This document shows, one piece after another, positions 1-6,255 of a stretch of 8,996 bases of DNA. Source of the DNA: Bacteroidaceae bacterium. Its GTDB lineage: Bacteria > Bacteroidota > Bacteroidia > Bacteroidales > Bacteroidaceae. Below the pieces are notes generated by a model. That model did not search any database, was not told where the DNA came from, and worked only from the letters and a program-made list of their open reading frames with translations. Position 1 is the first letter of the stretch, and each line of letters begins with the position of its first letter. The position numbers were made by a program, and so were the translations under genes. The stretch spans positions 1-8,996 of the forward strand of contig JAFYYO010000319.1 of NCBI GenBank assembly GCA_017557475.1, in the 5' to 3' direction.

Positions 1-438
1 GTCGTCCGCGACGCGGAAAATGATGTCCATCACGCCGCTCTGCACCTCGTTCAGGCCGAGCAGGCGGCTAAGCAGCTGCGGACCCATGTTCGAGATGGTG
101 GTGCGCATCGGGTGTCCCTGCTCACCAAAGACATCGTAGAAGCATACGGGAGCGCCGTGGAACTCAGGGTTTTCGATGCCGAACTCAGCACAGCGCTTCT
201 CAATGAACGAGGACATCTGACCTGTTTGCGAGATGCCCGAGAGGTCGCCTTTCATGTCGGCCATGAAGCAAGGCACACCAGCCTGTGAGAAAGTCTCGGC
301 CAGCACTTGCAGGGTGACGGTCTTACCGGTACCTGTGGCACCTGCAATCAAACCATGGCGGTTAGCCATCTTACCATTAAGGCAAATCGGCCCATTCTGG
401 CCGTGTGCCACGTATAAACGTCTGTCTTCTGTTAACAT
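1..438 (-). CDS. HerA-like (DUF853/YjgR-type) ATPase, N-terminal part only
   Basis: This is the first 146 codons of a gene that continues beyond base 1. The translation begins MLTEDRRLYVAHGQ and has a clear Walker A motif, GATGTGKT, at residues 33-40, inside the typical context NRHGLIAGATGTGKTVTLQ. A second strand follows, ending FMADMKGDLSGI, as in HerA/DUF853 P-loop ATPases (AdMKGDLsG). The stretch GQQGHP-like (GEQGHPMRTTISNMGPQLLSRLL) also matches this family. Members are hexameric HerA/FtsK-type ATPases; the physiological role of the DUF853 branch is poorly defined. No signal peptide is seen, so it should be cytosolic. The Walker B aspartates and arginine finger would lie outside the window. 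The start is the first ATG after a good -7 box 30 bp upstream (468-475). It is separated from the SDR gene by 213 bp and probably forms its own transcription unit. Confidence 0.85.
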   Translation of the reverse strand, partial: MLTEDRRLYVAHGQNGPICLNGKMANRHGLIAGATGTGKTVTLQVLAETFSQAGVPCFMADMKGDLSGISQTGQMSSFIEKRCAEFGIENPEFHGAPVCFYDVFGEQGHPMRTTISNMGPQLLSRLLGLNEVQSGVMDIIFRVADD

Positions 439-467
439 AATTCGTGTATTTTATATGGTTTATGGGG

Positions 468-475
468 CAAAGTTA
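468..475 (-). promoter_or_regulatory. Putative Bacteroidetes -7 promoter box for the HerA-like gene
   Basis: The minus strand reads TAACTTTG, an exact match to the Bacteroidetes -7 consensus TAnnTTTG, 30 bp upstream of the ATG at 438. No TTTG-type -33 element is visible at the expected 19-21 bp further upstream, so the promoter may be weak or activator-dependent. The same TAWCTTTGC core occurs at the other two promoters in the window. Confidence 0.6.
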
Positions 476-541
476 CGAATTATTTCGGAATCTTCGTCAT
501 GTTTCTTTGAAAAAAACATTATAAAGGGTTCAATAAACTTG

Positions 542-633
542 CGTGGATAGTTCTCTAATGACGCGTGTGTCATTGGCAATCATAACGTGGAATGTTTGCA
601 AACATAACGTGCCTAATTCGCAAACATAACGTG
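542..633. repeat. Degenerate 22-bp direct-repeat array in the intergenic gap
   Basis: The tetramer CGTG occurs at 542, 564, 586, 608 and 630, exactly 22 bp apart each time. The three rightmost units share CATAACGTG (581-589, 603-611, 625-633). The last two share GCAAACATAACGTG and match at about 16 of 22 positions. The two leftmost units keep only CGTG plus scattered matches. A 14-bp perfect palindrome, ATGTTTGCAAACAT (592-605), spans one unit junction. AATGAC-GCGTGT-GTCATT (557-574) forms an inverted repeat over another. The array lies after the SDR stop and 67-165 bp upstream of the -7 box of the HerA-like gene. Function is unknown; phased regulator sites or a decayed tandem repeat are both possible. 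The rest of the 439-651 gap is AT-rich with no gene or convincing terminator. Confidence 0.7.
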
Positions 634-651
634 TGTCGTTTCGATTTTAAC

Positions 652-1431
652 CTAGGATAGTTTGATTCTCTTCATCAGGGCGTGCAAGAGCCAGTTGGGG
701 AGGAGAGGGCAGAAGATGATGGCGAGGCGGTCGGAGAGGGTAGGGACGAGTGTCGCCTTTCGCTTGAACATTGCTCGCAACGCTTTCTTCGTGGCTTTCT
801 CAGGGGGGATGATGAGGCCCAGTCGCTTCATCATGCTTCGGGGGCGCTCCGGCAGTTTGCCGAGAAGTGGGGTGTCGACGGCTCCGAAGAAGGCTGTGGT
901 GACGCTAACGGGTGTGCCTTTGCATTCGATTCTCAACTCGCGGGAATAGCCTTTCACGAATCGCTTGGTGCTGCCGTAAATGCCGATGACGGGCCAATCC
1001 ATCCAAGCCGAAATGGAAGAGATGTTCAGGATGTAGCCTTTCCCCCAGTTCTTCATGAGCGGAACGAACATTCGGCAGAGCAACAAAGGCGTGGTTTGGT
1101 GCAGGGCTATGATGCGGCGAAGCTGGTCGGGACTGGCTTCTTCGATTGATGAGGTGATGAGCATTCCGGCATTATTGATGAGCACCTCGACCTGCCAACC
1201 TTCTTCCTGGCATTTGCTGACGATTTGCTTTGCTGCATTCGGCTCTGTCAGGTCTGTCTCGATAACGGGAGCAGAAACCTGGAACTGACCTTCTATTTGT
1301 CGGGAAAGCTCTTCTGCTCCTTTTCCGTTAATGTCGACGAGTATGACGCCATAACCCTTCTCTGCCAACTGAAGGGCATAGCATCTGCCCATTCCTGAGG
1401 CAGCTCCGGTTATGATGGCGTATGTCGTCAC
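652..1431 (-). CDS. Short-chain dehydrogenase/reductase (SDR), classical type
   Basis: The 259-residue protein has the full classical SDR set. The nucleotide-binding TGAASGMG lies at residues 8-15, NNAG at 86-89, the catalytic Ser at 138/139 (NISS) and YGSTK with Tyr152 and Lys156. Asp33 at the end of the second strand (VILVD) suggests NAD(H) rather than NADP(H), as inferred from SDR cofactor rules. The substrate cannot be read from the sequence. The C-terminus (about 233-259) is hydrophobic with basic residues and could associate with the membrane, as in several lipid-acting SDRs. Translation starts at GTG (1431-1429), whose GTGA overlaps the TGA stop of the GH76 gene, so expression is probably coupled to that gene. 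No ATG lies near the start. The stop is TAG, and no clear terminator follows. The SDR assignment is firm; the specific reaction is unknown. Confidence 0.93.
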   Translation of the reverse strand: MTTYAIITGAASGMGRCYALQLAEKGYGVILVDINGKGAEELSRQIEGQFQVSAPVIETDLTEPNAAKQIVSKCQEEGWQVEVLINNAGMLITSSIEEASPDQLRRIIALHQTTPLLLCRMFVPLMKNWGKGYILNISSISAWMDWPVIGIYGSTKRFVKGYSRELRIECKGTPVSVTTAFFGAVDTPLLGKLPERPRSMMKRLGLIIPPEKATKKALRAMFKRKATLVPTLSDRLAIIFCPLLPNWLLHALMKRIKLS

Positions 1432-4400
1432 TTAATGAGAATCTTTTTGCCTCCGATGATGTTGATGCCCTTCTGCGGTTTGCTCAAGCGCTGACCAGAG
1501 AGGTTGTAGATGTTTGAGGGCTGATGGCTGATGTATGATGTCTGCCATCCGCCTTCTTCCGTCAGCCTTCTTATTCCTGTCGGGTCGATTGGTTGAATGT
1601 TGAGCAACTGAATCTCTCCGATTTGAAGCTGATTGCCTCCGTTCGTGGCATTGATGGTCAGGCGATAGGTGGAGTAGGGCTCTGTGCTCTGGGTGAAGTA
1701 GAACTGCGTGACATAGCGGTTGGAGAAGGCTTGGTTTTCCTGGCTGTCGAGCATGGTCCAAGTTTGTCCGTCGTTGCTCCCCTCGAGCGTCCAAGATGCA
1801 GGGTCGCGAGTGGGCTCGTTCTTGCTTGCGGTAATACTGTAGGCGTTGGCCTCGACGGGTTGCTCGTATGAGTAGGTGATGCAAACCGGTTCGGAGAAAG
1901 TGGCTCGATAGTTGGTGGTGTATTTCCCGTCGTAAACGCGATTGATGAGTTCTGTGTTGGAGAGCGCTGCGGCAGAAGCTTCAACAGAAGCAGGTGCTAA
2001 GAAGCCAGGCTCATCGGAAGTGGCGAGGGCTACTCCGTAGAGCTCGAAATCGGCAAGGCGAACGCTCGTAGCTTCTTCATTGATTTTGAGGCGGAAGTGC
2101 TTGAAGAGTTTGGTCGTAGAGGTCGTGAAGGTGAGTCGCGAACCTCGAGCTGCGAAGGTTGTAGCCTTTGTGGAAAGCACGGTCTCGCCTGCTTCGCCGT
2201 CGATTCCAATAAGGCTTATGCTCTGCGGATCGAGCTCGGCATTATCAGCGCTAACGAACGAGAAACCAACGACTTTGGCTGGAATCGGTACATATAAATC
2301 CCAGCAGGGCGTCTCTCCACCGATGTTGGCAAAGGTCGTACCGTCGTCGTCGATGAGAGTTTCCGTATCGCTTCCGTCACTTGAAAGAATGGTTGCAATA
2401 GTTGTTACATCCGGATAGTATGAGCCAAAGTCGAACGCTCCGAAGAGTTGCCATTGAGTGAGCTTCGCACCTTCGCCAGAAACGGTCAGGCGATAATGGA
2501 GATAGGATGTCTCGGGATTGACGCGATAGATATTTGTACAGTCGTCGTAGGGGAAGGATTCCTCCGTCTTCTGGTCGATGAGCTTCCAGGTCGTGCCATT
2601 TGCAGAGCCTTCGAGTTTCCAAGAGACGGGAGCCTCGGAAGCAGTTTCAGCAGTAATGCTATAAGCCGAAAGCATGTAGTTGCCGGCAGGATGATAGATG
2701 GCGGTAAGAGGAGCCTCGAAGACGGTTGTTCCCACATGGTCGATGAGTGCCTCGAAGCCCTCGCTTGTAGTACCTCCGTCGGCAGTCAAATCGAATTCTT
2801 CGATGTAGCGTCCGAGCAATTGCCATTCGGAAATGGAGAGCTTGCTTTGTGCCTCGTCCAATTCGAAGAGCAGGCGATAATGCGTGAATGCTTGTGAGGG
2901 CTGAATGTCGGCACTATATCGCTGAGCCTGAACAATAAAAGTGGTGTCGGAAACATTATGAAGCGTCTCCCAGTTCTGCCCATCATTAGAGGCTTGCAAA
3001 GTCCAGCCTTTCGGATCTCCTGCTCTGTCGCTACCGGAGAAGACTTGATAGCCGTAAAGAAACATGGGGGAACGACTTTGATACGCTATCCACGTTTCCG
3101 AACCCTCTTCGATAGTAGCGTTGCAAACGGTTAAGAGGTCGCCGTCGAAAAGTGCCTCGGGATTGGTTGCCGCAAAGGATGCGGTGAGGTTCCCGTTACC
3201 ATTTGTCAGGTCGGCATAGACGGGATTGAGGCTCTCGAACTGCCACCAGTTGATTCTTCCCTGCCCAGCACCATTGCTTGTCCCTCGGAAGACAAAATAG
3301 AGGTTGTGAACTCCCGTCACAGGAACATTTATCGCTTTTTGAATGGTCTCCCAAGTGGAGAGCGCGGAAAACTCGTTGCCATGAATTGTGCAGAGGAGCG
3401 TTCCCTTTATCTCGTCGGGCTGGTCGAGATAAACTTCCATACTTGCCTGAGAAGCAGTGATATGTGCTCGAAGGTCGATATGCGATGCAGGCTTGTTACC
3501 GAAATCAACCCTTCGATAACCGATGTAATTGTTTGCTTTCATTGGTCCGACCATTCCGGTTCCGTCATCGGTATTGGTTGTATATGAAACCTGAGCATTT
3601 TGGACGAAATTGAAGTCCTCGGCTTCGTTCTTGGCATAAGCGTCGTGGTAATCAACCGCTCCAAGATGACAATTGAAGGCAGCCGAAACGCAGGTCATGT
3701 TGCCTTCATGAGCAAAGTCCTTATATTCATCTCCTTCTTTATGTTTGAAGTCCTCTTCCGATTTGGTAAGCCAAGCTGATGAGGTAATGCCTGCCGAGTT
3801 GCGATTGTTCCAGGCATGATAAGCATTCTTGGCTATCCAGGCATAATGTGAAGGCTTATTGAACGTCTCGGCATACATTCGAAGGTAGCGAAGCATGATT
3901 CCCTTGAAACCACAAAGGTCTCCCCGAACTGTCTGGCACACATGAATGATGCCGTGCGAGTTGGCCAGATTAGCCTCCGACCAAGTGATGATGGCGTCTG
4001 CATCGTCCTTGAACATCTGGTCTCCGTAGTGATTGTAGAGCATGATGGCAGCTCCGAGGTTTGTTCCCTGATTGTAGGTCGAAGCCCAGGTGTTGTAGTT
4101 ACCCGTGGCTTGGTCGTAGGAGTCAAATATCTTGCCTGTAGGTTTCCCTCCAGACATTTCGAAGAGCTTTCCTCTCTCGGCCATATATGTCTTGCGAGCT
4201 TTCTCGTAGTAACTGTCGTCGGCTTCTGCAATTGCGAGATAACAAGCACAAACCGCAGCAGGACCGTTTATGCAGGAGTTGGTGCCTTGACCGCTTCCAT
4301 GCTTCCACTGCAGGAGGTCGTTCCCGTAGCAGTCGGCTCGAGCAAACATTCCGTCGAAGTTCGTCTTGGAAGTGGTGAGGTATTCCTGTTTTCCTGTAAG

Positions 4401-5222
4401 CAGATAGGCTCTGACGCAAGCGATACACATCCACGCAATATCGTCATTATACTGGTTGTAACCGCTGACGCCTTGCTGATACCAAGTCTCATGGTTGCGA
4501 GAGATGAAGTTGGTGTAAAGGTTCTCGAACATAGTGGCATATTGTTGGTCGCCTGTTGTTTCGAGAGCATCGAGGACGACCTCGAACATTTCTGCATCTC
4601 CCCACCAGCCTCCTCCGCCGATAACGTAACCCGTGCTTGCCGACTTGTAGGCGCGAGCCTTCCACTTTTTCATCATATCGTCTCGCTTATCCTTCGTAAA
4701 GGCCTTCTCAATTGGGTTGACGGCTTTAACTGTCCAGGTAATGCGCTTTTTGTCGAGGTCGGTCACCTTGGTAGTATCGATGATGGTCGGAACACTCCCA
4801 TCACTAATAGTTTCAGGAGCGGCAAGCGCAAATCTTCGTGTCGTGCCTTGAAAGATATAATATTTGTCGGTTGCGCCTTCCACGGGAACGAAATCCCACG
4901 AGCCTTTACTGTTGGCTGAGGATTTCTTCACCTGACCCACATTGCCATTAGTGCCTGAGGTGAGGCCAGCAAGGTAGAATCCTGTGTAATCGTTGGAAAG
5001 AAGGAAGGTCCCGTTGGTCTTGACTTCAATCGTCCAGCGCTGGGAATTAACATTCGTCTCTTTCCAAAGGACTGCGGGTTTGTTCTCGTCGAGCGAGGAG
5101 TTCTCAACGAGGATGGACTTATTGCTATTGATGATTCTAATGGTTTGTCCTGCCTCAAAGGCTTTTGCATTAAAGGATATTGCCATCAGAACGAGGGCAA
5201 TCAGGAAGCGGATGGGTTTCAT
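1428..5222 (-). CDS. Secreted multimodular GH76 (alpha-1,6-mannanase family) glycosidase
   Basis: The 1264-residue protein starts with a signal peptide (MKPIRFLIALVLMAISFNAKA, cleavage after about residue 21). Next is a beta-trefoil, ricin-like region (about 24-168) with three W repeats: QRWTIEV, GSWDFVP and ITWTVKA. The GH76 catalytic domain spans about 175-505. It has WWGDAEMFE (206-214) and the adjacent aspartates of YNDDIAW (Asp260-Asp261), which correspond to the GH76 catalytic pair. A CBM6-like module (about 533-665, ending INWWQFE) follows. Four discoidin (F5/8 type C)-like modules lie at about 672-805, 810-930, 931-1064 and 1067-1210. Three carry a W-L-S-N/DG-W motif such as GWTLQASNDGQNWETL; the third is degenerate. 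The tail (about 1238-1264) resembles Bacteroidetes C-terminal sorting domains. GH76 enzymes cleave alpha-1,6-mannan backbones, for example of yeast mannan. The ATG at 5222 was chosen because the longer frame to 5285 would start upstream of the promoter and hide the signal peptide. No SusC/SusD is nearby. Confidence 0.9.
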   Translation of the reverse strand: MKPIRFLIALVLMAISFNAKAFEAGQTIRIINSNKSILVENSSLDENKPAVLWKETNVNSQRWTIEVKTNGTFLLSNDYTGFYLAGLTSGTNGNVGQVKKSSANSKGSWDFVPVEGATDKYYIFQGTTRRFALAAPETISDGSVPTIIDTTKVTDLDKKRITWTVKAVNPIEKAFTKDKRDDMMKKWKARAYKSASTGYVIGGGGWWGDAEMFEVVLDALETTGDQQYATMFENLYTNFISRNHETWYQQGVSGYNQYNDDIAWMCIACVRAYLLTGKQEYLTTSKTNFDGMFARADCYGNDLLQWKHGSGQGTNSCINGPAAVCACYLAIAEADDSYYEKARKTYMAERGKLFEMSGGKPTGKIFDSYDQATGNYNTWASTYNQGTNLGAAIMLYNHYGDQMFKDDADAIITWSEANLANSHGIIHVCQTVRGDLCGFKGIMLRYLRMYAETFNKPSHYAWIAKNAYHAWNNRNSAGITSSAWLTKSEEDFKHKEGDEYKDFAHEGNMTCVSAAFNCHLGAVDYHDAYAKNEAEDFNFVQNAQVSYTTNTDDGTGMVGPMKANNYIGYRRVDFGNKPASHIDLRAHITASQASMEVYLDQPDEIKGTLLCTIHGNEFSALSTWETIQKAINVPVTGVHNLYFVFRGTSNGAGQGRINWWQFESLNPVYADLTNGNGNLTASFAATNPEALFDGDLLTVCNATIEEGSETWIAYQSRSPMFLYGYQVFSGSDRAGDPKGWTLQASNDGQNWETLHNVSDTTFIVQAQRYSADIQPSQAFTHYRLLFELDEAQSKLSISEWQLLGRYIEEFDLTADGGTTSEGFEALIDHVGTTVFEAPLTAIYHPAGNYMLSAYSITAETASEAPVSWKLEGSANGTTWKLIDQKTEESFPYDDCTNIYRVNPETSYLHYRLTVSGEGAKLTQWQLFGAFDFGSYYPDVTTIATILSSDGSDTETLIDDDGTTFANIGGETPCWDLYVPIPAKVVGFSFVSADNAELDPQSISLIGIDGEAGETVLSTKATTFAARGSRLTFTTSTTKLFKHFRLKINEEATSVRLADFELYGVALATSDEPGFLAPASVEASAAALSNTELINRVYDGKYTTNYRATFSEPVCITYSYEQPVEANAYSITASKNEPTRDPASWTLEGSNDGQTWTMLDSQENQAFSNRYVTQFYFTQSTEPYSTYRLTINATNGGNQLQIGEIQLLNIQPIDPTGIRRLTEEGGWQTSYISHQPSNIYNLSGQRLSKPQKGINIIGGKKILIK
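1506..1540. repeat. Heptamer tandem repeat within the GH76 C-terminal linker (5 units)
   Basis: Plus-strand units are GTAGATG, TTTGAGG, GCTGATG, GCTGATG and TATGATG, a 7-bp period with GATG conserved in four of five units. On the coding strand they are translated as SYISHQPSNIY (about 1229-1239), in the linker between the last discoidin module and the sorting-type tail. The consensus resembles the tract at the metA start codon (8918-8945). Confidence 0.6.
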
Positions 5223-5228
5223 GTGTTT

Positions 5229-5286
5229 TTTGCTTTTTACCTTAACTTTTGTGCGCAAAGTTAGTACTTTTATGATAAAAAGCAAA
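5229..5286. repeat. 13-bp inverted repeat flanking the GH76 promoter
   Basis: The left arm TTTGCTTTTTACC (5229-5241) and the right arm GATAAAAAGCAAA (5274-5286) are inverted complements at 12 of 13 positions, with 32 bp between them. The right arm includes the -33 TTTG, and the left arm lies in the untranslated leader. A smaller inverted repeat, AACTTT/AAAGTT (5244-5249 and 5257-5262), overlaps the -7 box. It could be an operator, or partly a by-product of A/T runs. Confidence 0.4.
5256..5286 (-). promoter_or_regulatory. Bacteroidetes-type promoter of the GH76-SDR unit
   Basis: The minus strand has a -7 box TAACTTTG (5263-5256) and a -33 box TTTG (5286-5283) separated by 19 bp. This fits the Bacteroidetes sigma-factor consensus TTTG-N19-21-TAnnTTTG. 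The box ends 33 bp before the ATG at 5222. It supports that start and makes GH76-SDR a transcription unit separate from the metA cluster. No Shine-Dalgarno sequence precedes the ATG; the leader is A-rich (AAAAAGCAAAAAACAC), as is common in this phylum. Confidence 0.75.
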
Positions 5287-5300
5287 GGGAAATGATGAAA

Positions 5301-6227
5301 TTATGTGTTTTCTGCTCCACAATTAGGGCATTTGCCTAACTTCGTGAGTCTTTTTCCACAAGAACCGCAAAGGTAGCGAGGCTTCGAATTACGGAAATAA
5401 CGCAAGAGAAGGACATGAATAAAGAGAGCGAAGAGTATGTAGCTCACGCCGGGACTTAGTGAAGCGAAAGTGAAGAGTAGATAGCAGAGAATGCAACATC
5501 CGAGCAGGGAAAGCAGATAGAGCAGGGCTTCTCCTGTGGGAAGGAGGCGGAAAACCTCCTCAATTGTGGCCAAAGTAAGCACGAGAAGAACCCAAACGGA
5601 ACACAGGAAAAGGCTCAAGATAAGCGGTAATCCGAAGGGATTAAGCGTGGGATGATAGTAGTAAAGCACCCAAGTTTCAGGCACATAATGCTGAATTCCA
5701 GCATAAAGGAGGGCTGAGGCTGCGAGCGTGATGAGCAGGTAAGTGGGGTAGGGCGAAAGGATGTCGCGAAGGAAGAAAACATGAGGCTTCTTTCGGCTGA
5801 ACACCTGATAAAGAAGAGCAGCCAAGGAAATGGCAAAGAGAATGCCGAAAAGCCCTAAATGTCGGATGCTGAAGAGGTGGATGAACTGCGAAATGGGGTC
5901 GTCTGGAACCACATTCTCGACGAAGTCTCTCTGATGAACCCAGCCCATTGTAAACTGATCGCGAGCAACCTTCACCCAAACGCTATCCACAGAATCTTCA
6001 GGAATGATAAGCGTCTCAGCCACAACGAGTTGGTCGTTGTGGTAAACGCTCAATTGCTCGCAAACGGTATCGACAGGAAGGTTGTGAAGGGGCTGACTGC
6101 TTTGCAGGGAGAGACTGTCGGCAGAGAGCACAAAATTGTCCCCAACCTCATAAAGCGTCGCATCCTCTCCATGATAGTAACAGGAGGAAAGGAGAAGCGT
6201 AAGGAGAAGCAACCAACGAGCCTTCAT
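5301..6227 (-). CDS. Membrane protein with lipobox, SH3-like region and C-terminal zinc ribbon
   Basis: The 308-residue protein begins with a lipoprotein-type signal peptide, MKARWLLLLTLLLSSC, with the lipobox cysteine at residue 16. Residues 17 to about 118 are predicted to be outside the inner membrane. They contain an SH3-like stretch (about 57-105) with VWVKV and MGWVHQRDF. About five hydrophobic helices follow, near 122-143, 162-178, 198-221, 234-255 and 258-276. The C-terminus is a zinc ribbon, CGSCGKRLTKLGKCPNCG, with Cys287, Cys290, Cys300 and Cys303. With an outside N-terminus and five helices, the ribbon should face the cytoplasm. No enzymatic motif is seen and the function is unknown. 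It follows the U32 gene after 16 bp, so it is probably cotranscribed with metA and the U32 gene. The five-helix count is read by eye, and the hydrophobic block at 234-276 could be divided differently. Confidence 0.8.
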   Translation of the reverse strand: MKARWLLLLTLLLSSCYYHGEDATLYEVGDNFVLSADSLSLQSSQPLHNLPVDTVCEQLSVYHNDQLVVAETLIIPEDSVDSVWVKVARDQFTMGWVHQRDFVENVVPDDPISQFIHLFSIRHLGLFGILFAISLAALLYQVFSRKKPHVFFLRDILSPYPTYLLITLAASALLYAGIQHYVPETWVLYYYHPTLNPFGLPLILSLFLCSVWVLLVLTLATIEEVFRLLPTGEALLYLLSLLGCCILCYLLFTFASLSPGVSYILFALFIHVLLLRYFRNSKPRYLCGSCGKRLTKLGKCPNCGAENT

Positions 6228-6255
6228 AACTTTGAACTATGAATTATGAACTATG
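6228..6255. repeat. Heptamer tandem repeat at the U32 stop / zinc-ribbon gene start (4 units)
   Basis: Plus-strand units are AACTTTG, AACTATG, AATTATG and AACTATG, exactly 28 bp. On the coding strand they read CATAGTT, CATAATT, CATAGTT and CAAAGTT. The tract supplies the last codons (HSS) and the TAA stop of the U32 gene, and ends at the base before the ATG of the next gene. Confidence 0.7.

Noticed and set aside
233..550. Plus-strand open frame of 105 codons across the HerA-like start and its gap
   Set aside because: It is antisense to the Walker A region and its 3' part lies in AT-rich intergenic sequence. No family resemblance or start signal is seen.
557..574. Rho-independent terminator after the SDR gene
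   Set aside because: The inverted repeat AATGAC-GCGTGT-GTCATT is short and not GC-rich, and no T run follows it on the transcribed strand.
542..633. CRISPR array
   Set aside because: The repeats are contiguous, 22 bp, and diverge strongly from unit to unit. There are no unique spacers of constant length and no cas gene in the window.
3942..4919. Plus-strand open frame of 325 codons
   Set aside because: It lies wholly antisense to the GH76 catalytic and beta-trefoil region, shows no recognisable domain, and has no promoter of its own. The minus-strand translation is clearly the real protein.
5223..5285. 21-residue N-terminal extension of the GH76 protein
   Set aside because: It would begin upstream of the -7 box and place basic residues before a perfectly good signal peptide. 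The ATG at 5222 explains both the promoter position and secretion.
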